From the NCBI GenBank assembly GCA_002082585.1, contig CP020563.1:6318001-6382000 (forward strand): a stretch of DNA of 64,000 nucleotides, in the 5' to 3' direction. The notes under the pieces were generated by a model, which saw only the letters and a list, made by a program, of their open reading frames with translations, was not told the DNA's origin and did not search any database. Within the stretch, counting starts at the first letter, position 1. Each line of letters opens with the position of its first letter. This DNA is from Kitasatospora albolonga. Lineage in GTDB: Bacteria > Actinomycetota > Actinomycetes > Streptomycetales > Streptomycetaceae. This document shows positions 16,265 through 24,765 of the stretch, one piece after another. The position numbers and the translations under genes are program-made.

Positions 16265-16486
16265 CTACTTCGGCTTGGCCACGGGCTTGCGGCCGGTCGG
16301 CGTAGACGCCTCTGCCGGAGGGGCCGTCGCTTCCTCGACCTCCGGCTCGTCGTCCGGCTCGGCCGCGATGCCTGCGGCGATGAGCTGCTTCGCCTCTCCG
16401 TCGGGCAGGTCCACGACGCTGCCCTTCTCCGGCCACGGCTCGCCGTCGCGGGTCCCGGACACGGTCACCTTCATGCGCACCCGCAT
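16265..16486 (-). CDS. Small acidic head-region protein
   Basis: 73 aa. GGGAGG lies 5 nt before ATG 16486. Residues 1-45 form a small beta/helix unit (MKVTVSGTRDGEPWPEKGSV, LPDGEAKQLIAAGIA); the rest is Glu/Pro/Ala-rich. Such small proteins between capsid and connectors are frequent in Streptomyces phages. Decoration or head completion is possible. No confirmed function. Confidence 0.6.
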   Translation of the reverse strand: MRVRMKVTVSGTRDGEPWPEKGSVVDLPDGEAKQLIAAGIAAEPDDEPEVEEATAPPAEASTPTGRKPVAKPK

Positions 16487-16544
16487 GGGTGCCTCCCTTC
16501 ACAGAACGGAGGCGGGGCAGCGGGTCGCCGCCCCGCCAGCGGAA

Positions 16545-17762
16545 TCAGCTCGCGCCGCCCACGAACGCCTTCACGGCGCCGGTCTGGTCGATCAGCAGGC
16601 CATCGGCCCGGATGATCGCCCGGTAGGTGACGAGGTCGGAGTTGAACGCGTAGTCGTCGGACCGCTCGAACCGGACCCCGCCCGCCATGCGGACGAAGTA
16701 CTGGGAGAAGTCACCGAACCCCACAGACCGTGCGCCCAGGCCGACCGCCGCGACGTTCGGGTCGGTGTGGACCGGCTTGCCCAGCAGCTGGTCCGGGGCG
16801 CCGATCTGGATGGACGGCTGCCACAGGTACTGGCCCTGCTGGTCCTTGAGCTTCCGGGCCGCCCCGAGGGTGGCGTCACGCATCAGCCACCCGCACGACG
16901 AGCTGTTCCGGTACGGAGAGATCACCGAGTAGTACAGGTCGATGAGGTCGTCCGCCGTGAACGCGCCCGCGACGCTGGTGGCGCCGGTCTTGCCGGTCGT
17001 CGCTGTCACCATGACACCGGTCGGCTTGCTCGACCCGTCGCCGGTCACCGCATGCGTACCGAACGCGTTGCCCAGGGCGCGACCGGCCTGCATCGACAGG
17101 AAGCCCTGGAGGTCAACCCCGGTGTCGGACAGCAGCTCGGAGGAGATCTGGAGCAGCACCCCGTACTTGTAGGCGCCCAGGGACCGCTTCGCGAACGCCG
17201 GGTCCGACTCCGTCAGCGCAGTCGCCTCAGGAGTGATGGCCGCGCTGGAGAACGCGGTCGTGACCGGCATCTCGATCGTCTCGCCCGACGCCGTGTTCAG
17301 CACGGTCGGGCCGGCCATCATGATGCCGGACACCTCGATGAGGTGCGCCATCAGCTGCCCGTAGAACGTGGTCGGAACCGTGTTCCCGCCAGCGGTCGCC
17401 GACCCCTTGGTCAGGTCACGGAACGCGACACCCTCGGGTGCGGCGACGTCGAACCCGCGCATCTCCCCGCGGGCCCACCGACGCAGCTCCGAGTCCCCCT
17501 CCGCGTTCGCGCGCGGCTGAGTCTCCGGCTTCGCCAGCAGCGCACGGAACGCCTCGTCGGCGTCCTTGGAGCGCTTCTCGGCCTCGGCGTACTCCTTCGC
17601 GCGGGCGTCGATCGCGTCGAGGTCGGCGTTCAGACGCTGGTAGGTCTGCTCCTCCTCGGCGGTCAGCTCCCGCTTCTCGCCCTCCGCCGTGTCGAGAAGC
17701 GCCTTGGCCTGCTCCCACACGTTGGCGCGGCGCTCCTGCAACCGCTTGATGAACTCGCTCAC
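16545..17762 (-). CDS. HK97-family major capsid protein
   Basis: 405 aa from GTG 17762, chosen because GGGAGG lies 6 nt upstream. Residues 1-100 are a strongly charged coiled coil (LQERRANVWEQAKALLDTAE) that corresponds to the delta/scaffold domain normally removed by the protease. The body has the HK97 fold pattern, including the E-loop region (TVPTTFYGQLMAHLIEVSGI) and GVDLQGFLSMQAGRALGNAF near the centre. It assembles the icosahedral head. The protease and portal genes lie just upstream in the operon. Confidence 0.93.
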   Translation of the reverse strand: MSEFIKRLQERRANVWEQAKALLDTAEGEKRELTAEEEQTYQRLNADLDAIDARAKEYAEAEKRSKDADEAFRALLAKPETQPRANAEGDSELRRWARGEMRGFDVAAPEGVAFRDLTKGSATAGGNTVPTTFYGQLMAHLIEVSGIMMAGPTVLNTASGETIEMPVTTAFSSAAITPEATALTESDPAFAKRSLGAYKYGVLLQISSELLSDTGVDLQGFLSMQAGRALGNAFGTHAVTGDGSSKPTGVMVTATTGKTGATSVAGAFTADDLIDLYYSVISPYRNSSSCGWLMRDATLGAARKLKDQQGQYLWQPSIQIGAPDQLLGKPVHTDPNVAAVGLGARSVGFGDFSQYFVRMAGGVRFERSDDYAFNSDLVTYRAIIRADGLLIDQTGAVKAFVGGAS

Positions 17763-17849
17763 TGGCCCTCCCGGGCATGACGACGACACCCACAGCCGAA
17801 CGGCCGGGGTGTCTGGTGGATGGGGTGTGGAGGTGGGTGTCGCCCTGCC

Positions 17850-18527
17850 TCAGAAGGTGCGGCGCCGGTACAGCTCAGCGCGCCGCTGCCGCAACGCCAG
17901 CGGCGGGTGGGTGTCGCCCTGCCCGCCCTCCGGCGCGAGATCGATGTGGGTGCGCTTGGGCACCAGGAAATCCTTCAGGTCGCCCGCCTCGGCGGCGGCC
18001 CGGACCTCTGCCAGCTCGGCCCCCGCCCTCTCGGCGAGGGACCGCAGGCCCGTGCTGGTGTCGAGGTAGGCGGGGTCGTTGACCGGGGCCACGTCGACCA
18101 GCTGCCCGGCGAGAAGGGTTCGCACAGGGAACCCGTCCTCGGTCATGGACCAGTCGTCCTCCAGCGTCCTGAACGCGAAGGACGACTCGGCGACATCGCC
18201 GCGCTGCACCAGCTCGTACACGTCCGCCCGGGCGTCGGGCACGTCGACCGAGTAGTCCAGGCCCGTGCCGTCCGTGACCAGGCGCAGCGTCCCCGAACGG
18301 GACGTGCCCAGCAGCATGTTGTTGTCGTGGTTGTAGCGGGCCATCACCCGCGGCCACCCATCGCCCTGGCTCTTGGCGAAGAACCCCGGGTCGATCCGCT
18401 CGACGAACCCGCCCAGGTTCCGCGACAGTGTGTTGAACTTCGCCGCGTACCCGCCGATCGTTCTGGCCTCCCCGGCCGCCCGGACCTCAACGAGGCCACG
18501 GGTGAACCGGCGCTCCTGCTCGTTCAT
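17850..18527 (-). CDS. Prohead protease (HK97/U35 type)
   Basis: 225 aa. The catalytic His is visible in RYNHDNNMLLG (H67) and the Ser in DVAESSFAF (S115/S116), the signature of the herpesvirus-like prohead proteases. IGGYAAKFNTLS near the start is typical. It cleaves the delta domain of the capsid protein during maturation. The start overlaps the portal stop by 4 nt. The C-terminal 40 residues are charged and probably form the self-processed tail. Confidence 0.93.
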   Translation of the reverse strand: MNEQERRFTRGLVEVRAAGEARTIGGYAAKFNTLSRNLGGFVERIDPGFFAKSQGDGWPRVMARYNHDNNMLLGTSRSGTLRLVTDGTGLDYSVDVPDARADVYELVQRGDVAESSFAFRTLEDDWSMTEDGFPVRTLLAGQLVDVAPVNDPAYLDTSTGLRSLAERAGAELAEVRAAAEAGDLKDFLVPKRTHIDLAPEGGQGDTHPPLALRQRRAELYRRRTF

Positions 18528-19825
18528 GGTTCCTCCGCGACTGGTGGGGGCGAGTAGCTGCCAGTGAGGTTCGCCCCGGCCTGGTTGAGGATCTGCCGGG
18601 CCTCGTCCGCCGTGAGCAGCACACCGACCCCAGAGCCGAGCTTCTGCACCATCTCCACGACGTTGCGGGCGTTGGCCTGCTCCGGGTCCAGGCTGACCGA
18701 CATGGCCGACGACAGCGGCAGGTAGGTCTGCCCCAGACCGTTCGGCAGCGGCGCCTCGTCCTCGATCGCACGGACCTCATCACGGTTGCGCCACCCCTGA
18801 TCCAGAGCCATCCCGTGAGCCTTGACACGGGACAGCAGATCCGTGCGCAGCATGGCGTCCGCGTTGAACTTCGCTTCCTCCGCCGCCGGCCGCAGCGTCG
18901 ACAGCGCCTCTTCCAGGCGGGTCAGCCACGGGCGCAGCGTCCACGTCAGCAGGTCGATGCTGTTCTGCTCGACCGTCGTGTACGTAAGGCTGTTGCCCGT
19001 CGTCCCGCCGATCTTCTCCGGGGGCACCCCGTAGATCGCGGCGATCTGATTCGCCGACGCCTTGATCGTCTCCAGGAACTGCGACTCGTTCGCCGGAACC
19101 GAGATCGGCCGGTACTTCGTGCCGAGCCCCAGAGCGACGATGTCGCGCCCCTGCGCGGCCTCCTTGAACCGGGCCTTCAAGATGGCCGCGTTGTCCTTGG
19201 AGACCTCCTTGTCGGTCTCCAGGACCGCCGCCGGAGTCGAACCGTTCGCGAACCAGTCCCGCCCGAACTCCTGCGCCAGCAACCCGGTGTCCGTCGTCGT
19301 CGCGAAGTACGCGATCGGCGACAGCCCCAGGATCTGACCGGGCAGCGTGTACGCCGGAATGTGGAACATCTGCCCCGGCTCCAGGCGCCGCCCCTTGTAG
19401 AACCACACCGGCACCGGCGCCATGTTGTCCTCAACGTGCACATCGTCCGGGTGCAGCCACTCCACCTGGTCCGGCCACCCGTTCACGTCCTGCGACACCA
19501 CCAGGCCGTAGGCGTTGCCCCGCAGCGTCAGCGACGTCATGCACCGGTGCAGCCAGTCGTACCGGGTACCGACCGCCGCGGGCCGGGTGAAGATCTGCGG
19601 CGACGGAATCGGCAGGCGAGACGTCCCCTCCCCGATGTACGACTTCAGAGGCATGGCCGCCACCGAGTCCGACAGCAGCCGCGTAGCCGCGTACACCGGG
19701 GCCAGGCGCAACGCCCGCTCCTGCCCCCTGCCCGCCAGTTGCAAGGCATCCCCGCCGCTGCCCCACACATCCTGGTACGTAATCGCTCGCGTCGCCGCAC
19801 GGCGGAAGGGCCACCACCAGCTCAT
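18524..19825 (-). CDS. Portal protein (HK97 type)
   Basis: 433 aa. Begins MSWWWPFRRA, then a helix region RLAPVYAATRLLSDSVAAMP that is the hallmark of HK97-family portals, and later GVPPEKIGGTTGNSLTYTTV with the conserved YTTVEQ segment. Twelve copies form the DNA channel at one head vertex and dock the terminase. It is followed by the protease with a 4-nt overlap and preceded by the large terminase after 10 nt. Confidence 0.93.
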   Translation of the reverse strand: MSWWWPFRRAATRAITYQDVWGSGGDALQLAGRGQERALRLAPVYAATRLLSDSVAAMPLKSYIGEGTSRLPIPSPQIFTRPAAVGTRYDWLHRCMTSLTLRGNAYGLVVSQDVNGWPDQVEWLHPDDVHVEDNMAPVPVWFYKGRRLEPGQMFHIPAYTLPGQILGLSPIAYFATTTDTGLLAQEFGRDWFANGSTPAAVLETDKEVSKDNAAILKARFKEAAQGRDIVALGLGTKYRPISVPANESQFLETIKASANQIAAIYGVPPEKIGGTTGNSLTYTTVEQNSIDLLTWTLRPWLTRLEEALSTLRPAAEEAKFNADAMLRTDLLSRVKAHGMALDQGWRNRDEVRAIEDEAPLPNGLGQTYLPLSSAMSVSLDPEQANARNVVEMVQKLGSGVGVLLTADEARQILNQAGANLTGSYSPPPVAEEP

Positions 19826-19835
19826 CGCCGCCCCC

Positions 19836-21368
19836 TCACCACACGTTGTCCACTACGTCACCGGTCTCCTCGACCTCGACACCGAGGCCCCACTTCGCGT
19901 TCGTCACCGCCACCAACGGGCTGATATCCACGCTGACACCGCGCCTCGCCCACGCCCACGCCTCACCCAGCGGACGCTTCTGCGCCCCCGCCAGCGCCGT
20001 CGCCAGAGGCGGCTGATCGATGTGAGAGATGGACTGGTCGGCCACCGCGTTGAAGAACTGCCCGGCCGCCTGGGCGACCTCCCGCATCTTCGGCGACACG
20101 ACTTTGATGCCCAGCTCTTCCTCCAGCTCCTGGATCAGCGCCCCCGCCGGACCCCCAGCATCAACCACCCAGCACCGCGGCTTGTGCTCCTCATGCATCC
20201 GCTTCGCCTTCGCCACCACCCACCCCATCCCCGGCTGGTGATGCGCAACCTCCACGTGCGTACCGCCCCGCCACCGCCCGGCCACCGCAATGGCCGCATA
20301 GTCCTGCTCCGGGGTCGCGTCGATCGCGAACACGACCTCACCCTCCGGAGCCGACTCCGCAGCCGCCAGCGACCGCCACGCGTCCTCCCCGATGACCTGC
20401 CACGTGTCCGCCTCATCCGACGGGTACTCGCCCACACCGAGGCGCTCACGGGCGTACAGGTGGTCGCCCATCGTCAGCCTCCGCTGCATGCTCTTCTCGA
20501 CCTGGAGCCGGTAGCCGACACCAGGATTCGCACGCAGCAGTGACTGCACCGAGTCAATGTCGTCGTGTTCCGTGCACCCGGGCATGCACTCGGCCCGGTG
20601 CTGGTTGATCGACCACTCCATGTAGGCGAGCACCGGGTCGGGCACTCCGCTCTCCAGCGAGGTCAGACACCGCTTGCGCAGCCGCGCCATTTGCTGGGAG
20701 AGATGACCGATGCCAGCGCTTCCCAGGTACCAGAGCTGGCTGTTCTCGACCGCATCCGAGGTCGGGGCCAGCGCGGACATGGCGTCGTCACCGAGGATCA
20801 TGCACTCGTCGAAGATCACACAGTCGGCGGTGAAGCCTCGGCCGGAGCCCCGGGAGCGGGCGATGTACTTCAGCTCACGCCCGTCGTGCAGCTCGATACC
20901 CTCACGCCCCACCGTCTTGTGGAACTGCTTGACGCGTTTCCGCAGGTCAGGACACCCCTCGATGAGACGCTCGATGCGCTTCATCGTGTTGTGCGTCGTC
21001 TTGAACTCGTGGGCGGACAGCAGGATCTGCTTCTCACCGCCGATGAACAGGCCCCACAGAACGCGGGCCTCGATGACGGCGCCCTTCCCGTTCTGCCTCG
21101 GGACGTTCACGCACACCTCGGGCGCGGCCCAGTTCCCGTCCGCCCGTTCGCTCATGCCCTTGTCGAGGACGAACCGCTGCCACGAGTCCAGCTTCAGCCC
21201 GGCGCTCGCGGCCAGGTCGACGGCCTCCTGTCCGGCGGAGGACAGGGCGACGTCGGGCAGGGTGAGCAGGCGGGGCCGCTGATTGCCGTAGAGAGGACCG
21301 TCAGTCGCTGCCGGTGGCTCGGCTCCGGGCTTCGGCTCGGCGCTTCTCTCGCTGGCGAGTGATGTCAT
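19836..21368 (-). CDS. Terminase large subunit
   Basis: 510 aa. The ATPase has a Walker A-like PRQNGKG (90-96) and Walker B VIFDE (184-188). The RNase H-like nuclease domain starts at VFAIDATPEQDYAAIAVAG (catalytic Asp at 350) and continues through CWVVDAGGPAG. It powers packaging and cuts the DNA concatemer. The ATG at 21368 overlaps the small subunit by 68 nt; a later start cannot be excluded because no clear ribosome site is seen. Confidence 0.93.
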   Translation of the reverse strand: MTSLASERSAEPKPGAEPPAATDGPLYGNQRPRLLTLPDVALSSAGQEAVDLAASAGLKLDSWQRFVLDKGMSERADGNWAAPEVCVNVPRQNGKGAVIEARVLWGLFIGGEKQILLSAHEFKTTHNTMKRIERLIEGCPDLRKRVKQFHKTVGREGIELHDGRELKYIARSRGSGRGFTADCVIFDECMILGDDAMSALAPTSDAVENSQLWYLGSAGIGHLSQQMARLRKRCLTSLESGVPDPVLAYMEWSINQHRAECMPGCTEHDDIDSVQSLLRANPGVGYRLQVEKSMQRRLTMGDHLYARERLGVGEYPSDEADTWQVIGEDAWRSLAAAESAPEGEVVFAIDATPEQDYAAIAVAGRWRGGTHVEVAHHQPGMGWVVAKAKRMHEEHKPRCWVVDAGGPAGALIQELEEELGIKVVSPKMREVAQAAGQFFNAVADQSISHIDQPPLATALAGAQKRPLGEAWAWARRGVSVDISPLVAVTNAKWGLGVEVEETGDVVDNVW

Positions 21369-21585
21369 CGACGCTGTCCCCCTCTCCCTTGACGGGGGCG
21401 AGTGCCCGCAGCCGGGTCATGATGGCGTCGAGCTTGTCGGCGACGACTGCCTGTGATGTCGGAGCGTCACCATCGTCCAGCTGGTCCAAGGCCCTTGCGA
21501 GCTTCAGGGCCACAGCCACGCGTCCCGCTGCTAGGCTGGTCACACCGAGGTTGTCAAGCTCAGCTGCGATGTCGTCAGCGATCAC
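21301..21585 (-). CDS. Putative terminase small subunit
   Basis: 94 aa from GTG 21585, chosen because GGAGGGG lies 5 nt upstream; longer in-frame forms (to 21813) cross a terminator and lack a site. All-helical: ADDIAAELDNLGVTSLAAGR, KLARALDQLDDGDAPTSQAV, LDAIMTRLRALAP, and a basic tail. Small terminases recognise the packaging site. The position directly before and overlapping TerL supports the call; sequence similarity is not strong by eye. Confidence 0.7.
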   Translation of the reverse strand: MIADDIAAELDNLGVTSLAAGRVAVALKLARALDQLDDGDAPTSQAVVADKLDAIMTRLRALAPVKGEGDSVDDITRQREKRRAEARSRATGSD

Positions 21586-21686
21586 GAGCACCCCTCCATC
21601 ACCCAGCGTTACCTCACTGAGAGTGACGCCGCTAATTGGGTTGGATCTTGAAACCGAGTCAAGATCGTCTTTCAGATCGGCCGCGC

Positions 21687-21720
21687 AAAAAACCGGGCGA
21701 CAAGGGCTTTTGGGTCGCCC
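21687..21720 (-). terminator. Rho-independent terminator before the packaging genes
   Basis: On the minus strand GGGCGAC (21720-21714) and GTCGCCC (21701-21695) form a stem, followed by GG and TTTTTT (21692-21687). It separates the kinase/HNH block from the head operon, whose own promoter should lie between here and 21585. Confidence 0.75.
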
Positions 21721-21843
21721 GCCTCTGACCTCAAAGAACGGCCGGATCGGGCTGAGTGGATCATGGTTGGGGTCTTGATCGAGGGTCGCGGCGGGGTCGC
21801 GGAGCCTCGTCACACCCTGCTACTCACCCGTGGTGACGTGGGG

Positions 21844-22281
21844 TCACCATCGTCGGGTGGCCTGCGGCATCGCTGTGCGTGACTGCCCTCGGTTGGCGCG
21901 GTACCACTTGGTGGCGACGGCCTTCATCCCGGGTTGCCGCATGTCCTCGATGCGCTGCATGACGATGTCACGGCCGGGGTCGACCACGATGATGCGTGCC
22001 TTGAGCCTCTTGTACTCGGCCCGCTGCCGGGCGGAGGGCAGGGTCTGGATGAGGTAGACGTCGGTGGTGTCCAGGTGTTGGCACGCTTCGCGGATGGCGG
22101 CGAAGCGGGCGCGGTGGACGACCTTGAGCAGTGTCTCGCTGTGGTCGTGGTGGTCTGCGCCTGGGCCGGCCATGGCGAGGGCCATGAGGTCCATGTCGAT
22201 GACGATGTCGCGGGCTTTGGCGTGGGATCTGATCCAGCTGGACTTCCCTGCGCCGGGCGGGCCGGTGACGACGTAGAGCAC
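21844..22281 (-). CDS. P-loop kinase-like protein (AAA/polynucleotide kinase type)
   Basis: 145 aa. Starts MLYVVTGPPGAGKSSWIRSH with a perfect Walker A (GPPGAGKS at 7-14), followed by DIVIDMDLMALAMAG with the acidic pair of the kinase family. Length and layout resemble small polynucleotide- or nucleoside-kinase-like ATPases of actinophages. It is the last gene before the terminator and lies 3 nt after the HNH gene. DNA or RNA end phosphorylation is one option; the substrate is unknown. Confidence 0.78.
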   Translation of the reverse strand: MLYVVTGPPGAGKSSWIRSHAKARDIVIDMDLMALAMAGPGADHHDHSETLLKVVHRARFAAIREACQHLDTTDVYLIQTLPSARQRAEYKRLKARIIVVDPGRDIVMQRIEDMRQPGMKAVATKWYRANRGQSRTAMPQATRRW

Positions 22282-22284
22282 GGT

Positions 22285-22557
22285 TCACCACCGCCGTGTG
22301 GTCTTGAGGGGCTGGGGGCCGACCCGGTTGCCGCGCTGGCTGTTGCACCGTCGGTGCATCGACCGGGCATTGGCGGGGTCGAGGAGGTTCCCGCCACGGG
22401 AGAGGGGCACCACGTGGTCGAGGGTGAACGACAGCGGGTGCCGGGCGTCGAGGGTGGGGTCGATGTTGTGGCCGCAGCGGGCGCAGGGGTCGCCGAGGGC
22501 TTTCACGGCGGCAACGAGGCGCCGGTAGGGGCGCCCGTTGCGGGGGTTACCGGCCAC
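22285..22557 (-). CDS. HNH endonuclease
   Basis: 90 aa. CARCGHNI (zinc pair) is followed by TLDHVVPLSRGGNLLDPANA and MHRRCNSQRGN, giving the HNH core with H, N and H in order plus the second zinc pair region. HNH nucleases next to terminases assist DNA packaging cuts in HK97-like phages, which fits its placement just upstream of the terminase block. It is separated from the kinase by 3 nt. Confidence 0.9.
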   Translation of the reverse strand: MAGNPRNGRPYRRLVAAVKALGDPCARCGHNIDPTLDARHPLSFTLDHVVPLSRGGNLLDPANARSMHRRCNSQRGNRVGPQPLKTTRRW

Positions 22558-22573
22558 GGGCGCTCACCCCCTG

Positions 22574-22912
22574 TTACTGGCCCTCGGTGGCCTCGTCGAT
22601 CTGGTCCTGGAGTGCCTCGCGCCCGTTCTCGTTGATGCGCTGGGTGACGGCGAGGAGGGTGTCGGCGTACTCGTCGTCGTCCATGCCGAGGCAGGCGGTG
22701 GGGCGTTGGTCGTCGAGGCCGAGTTCGTTGTGGGCGGTGATGTGGGCGTACACCTCGTCGGTGCACTCCTGTGCCTTCGCTTCGGTTTGCTCGGCCGTCA
22801 GGGACGGTGTGGTGCTCGCGGTGGGCTCCGGGGCCGCTGGCTCGCTGCTGCACCCTGTGAGGGCGAGCAGAGCGGCTGCGAGGGCGGCGGTGATGGTGGT
22901 GCGGGTGCGCAT
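22574..22912 (-). CDS. Phage-encoded lipoprotein
   Basis: 112 aa. The N-terminus MRTRTTITAALAAALLALTGC is a typical signal peptide with lipobox LTGC, so it should be lipidated and anchored outside the membrane. The mature part is acidic (TAEQTEAKAQECTDEVYAHI, DDDEYADTLLAVTQRI) and has two further Cys. GGGGGGA precedes the ATG by 2 nt. Phage lipoproteins can block superinfecting DNA injection; here that is only a possibility suggested by location. Confidence 0.8.
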   Translation of the reverse strand: MRTRTTITAALAAALLALTGCSSEPAAPEPTASTTPSLTAEQTEAKAQECTDEVYAHITAHNELGLDDQRPTACLGMDDDEYADTLLAVTQRINENGREALQDQIDEATEGQ

Positions 22913-22971
22913 GGTCCCCCCAGGAAGTTGCGTGATGAGGGGGCCATCATCGGGGGCCGTACGGGCGGCTG

Positions 22972-23898
22972 TCAGGCAGTTCGGGTGACTCGGAGCCAGC
23001 TGCCGGAGCGGAGGACGGTGGGGGTGGCGGAGGAGACGTTCTGCGCCCACTGGACCGCGATCATGCCGTCGGCTCCGGCGGTGATGGTGCCGACGGGGGC
23101 GACGATGACGCCTGCGGTGGTGATGCCGACGGCGGCGGGGGCGCCGGGGTCGTACCTGGTGAGCCTGATCGACCCGGTGCCGTCGCTGACGCCGAGGGTG
23201 ATGGCTGCGGGGGCCCAGCCTCCGGTGGAGCCGGGTGGGGCGGTGAGGGTGAGGGCCAGGTCGGCGGTGGGGTCGCCGGAGGCGATGAGGCAGGCGTCGA
23301 TGGCGTATCGGGCGCCTGCGGTGACGGGGAGGGTGAGGTGGTCGTCGTCCTGGAGGGCGGTGGACTCGCTGACGCCTTCGTCGACCGCCTTGTCGACGGT
23401 GCGGGTGACGCCGACGGTGTCGCCGGTGGGGGGTTCGCCGGGTGGTCCTGGCGGGCCTTGCTCGCCGGGCGCCCCGTCGGCTCCGTCAGCCCCGTCGACT
23501 CCGGGTGGCCCTGCGGGCCCCTGCGGCCCGGGTACGAGGACGTAGTCCCCGGTGTAGGGCTCCACCGGGGCGAGGGTGGCGAGGTCGATGGTGTCGCCGA
23601 GGTCGGTGGTGAGGAGTACGGGGTAGATGCGGCCGGGGGCGTCGTCGGGGTACTCCATGACGGTGTGGGTGTATCCGGTGGGCTCGTACCCGGTGGCGTC
23701 GGCGGCGAGGACGGTGAGGGACAGCTGGCCGTTGACCCACCGGGCTTCGGCGTCGCCTTGGACGGTGTGGCCGGCCGAGGGGTTGGTGACGAGGGCGGGT
23801 GCTGGGCGGAGGATGATCCGGCCGCGCATGGGGCCGCCGTCGGGGTGGGTGCGGGTGTCGGTGATGGTGATGGTCTGGGCGCCATCGGGGAGGGGCAT
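22972..23898 (-). CDS. Collagen-like phage structural protein
   Basis: 308 aa from ATG 23898, which has GGAGG 5 nt upstream. The N-terminal 120 residues are beta-rich. A collagen-like Gly-X-Y stretch of roughly 35 residues follows (GPQGPAGPPGVDGADG continuing to GPPGPPG). The C-terminal 150 residues form another beta-rich domain (LTLPVTAGARYAIDACLIAS). This is the build of trimeric fibre or head-decoration proteins. Its place, upstream of terminase and far from the tail genes, is unusual. Confidence 0.8.
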   Translation of the reverse strand: MPLPDGAQTITITDTRTHPDGGPMRGRIILRPAPALVTNPSAGHTVQGDAEARWVNGQLSLTVLAADATGYEPTGYTHTVMEYPDDAPGRIYPVLLTTDLGDTIDLATLAPVEPYTGDYVLVPGPQGPAGPPGVDGADGADGAPGEQGPPGPPGEPPTGDTVGVTRTVDKAVDEGVSESTALQDDDHLTLPVTAGARYAIDACLIASGDPTADLALTLTAPPGSTGGWAPAAITLGVSDGTGSIRLTRYDPGAPAAVGITTAGVIVAPVGTITAGADGMIAVQWAQNVSSATPTVLRSGSWLRVTRTA

Positions 23899-23926
23899 GG
23901 TCACCTCCCGGGGTACGGCGAAGCCC

Positions 23927-23955
23927 CCGGGGCCGTGGGGCCTTCGCGGGGGCTT
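23927..23955 (-). terminator. Hairpin upstream of the collagen-like gene
   Basis: On the plus strand AAGCCCCCGGGG is mirrored by CGGGGGCTT about 14 nt later, making a stable stem between the 24013 gene and the collagen-like gene. There is no T-run, so its efficiency as a terminator is uncertain. Limits are approximate. Confidence 0.45.
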
Positions 23956-24012
23956 GGGGTGGTCCGGACATGCTGGACGTGCCCCGAGTGTTACACCCTG
24001 TGTGATGGCTGG

Positions 24013-24183
24013 TCAAGCTGCCTTGGCGGCCGTCGGGGTGGGGAGCTCGTCGAGGTCGATGAGGGTGCGTCCGTGGCGGTCGTGGCCGTGGTGGGTGATC
24101 TTGCCTCGGTGGAGCCAGACGCGGAGGGTGCCGGGGCGGATGCCGGTGGCGAGTTGGGCGGCGTAGAGGTCGACGAGGGTCAC
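24013..24183 (-). CDS. Small HTH protein (56 aa)
   Basis: GTG start overlapping the upstream stop by 4 nt. The sequence LYAAQLATGIRPGTLRVWLH is followed by RGKITHHGHDRHGRTLIDLDEL, the MerR/excisionase-like winged-helix pattern found in many actinophage small regulators. It might control early or late transcription. It ends in an Ala/Lys tail (PTAAKAA). Confidence 0.68.
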   Translation of the reverse strand: MTLVDLYAAQLATGIRPGTLRVWLHRGKITHHGHDRHGRTLIDLDELPTPTAAKAA

Positions 24184-24380
24184 AGGGCGTCCCAGGGGAC
24201 GTCTCGCTCCCAGACCCAGCGGCCGGTGCTGTCGGGGGCGTACACCGACCGTCCGCCGGGGTGGGCGCAGCCGTCGCTGATGATCGCGGTCCACGGGTCG
24301 TCGTCGATGTCGACGGGGACGGTCTGCCCGTCGAGGGGTCCGCCGTGCAGCTCGACCATGGTGGTGGTGTCGTCGCTCAT
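24180..24380 (-). CDS. Hypothetical phage protein (66 aa)
   Basis: Contains the short repeat-like motif VELHGGPLDGQTVPVD followed by a beta hairpin and a Trp-rich end (GRWVWERDVPWDAL). The HGGPLDGQ motif is frequent in short proteins of actinobacterial phages and mobile elements, but its function is not known. Coupled by a 4-nt overlap to the HTH gene downstream. Confidence 0.65.
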   Translation of the reverse strand: MSDDTTTMVELHGGPLDGQTVPVDIDDDPWTAIISDGCAHPGGRSVYAPDSTGRWVWERDVPWDAL

Positions 24381-24411
24381 GGGGTCATGGTGGCACGTGG
24401 CGAGGCCCCAC

Positions 24412-24447
24412 CGCCGGGGGGTTGGCGGTGGGGCCTCAGTCCCGTAG
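24412..24447 (-). terminator. 14-bp hairpin
   Basis: GAGGCCCCACCGCC (24412-24425) pairs perfectly with 24434-24447 around an 8-nt loop. It lies between the 24509 and 24180 genes and is a good candidate for an operon end or attenuator on the minus strand. Confidence 0.6.
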
Positions 24448-24508
24448 CGCGGCAGCCAGTCGCGCGGATGTGGATACGGGTCAGGGTACTGCGGGGGTGT
24501 GACAGGCG

Positions 24509-24664
24509 TCAGTGCTCGCGCATGTCGGTGGGCTCGTCGTAGTAGCCCTGCTGGGCTTTCTCGATGCCCTCGCAGTAGCAGCGGGGGTCGGTGGGGGTGG
24601 CGTGCTGGGGGCACTGGTCGTAGTGGCCGGTGGTGTCGTCGAAGGTGGCGTCTTGGGTTCCCAT
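24509..24664 (-). CDS. Hypothetical protein (51 aa)
   Basis: Starts MGTQDATFDDTTGHYDQCPQ and includes RCYCEGIEKAQQGYYDEP. Three Cys and a His are spaced as in small zinc-binding proteins. GAAAGGA lies 6 nt before the ATG. No recognised family. Confidence 0.55.
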   Translation of the reverse strand: MGTQDATFDDTTGHYDQCPQHATPTDPRCYCEGIEKAQQGYYDEPTDMREH

Positions 24665-24765
24665 GGTGGGTCCTTTCTCGTGGCGGGTGGGTACTACCCG
24701 CTGGGCTGAGCGGGGTGCACTCGGGTGTACGGCTGCATGAATCTGTGGCGGGTGTGACGGGTGGG

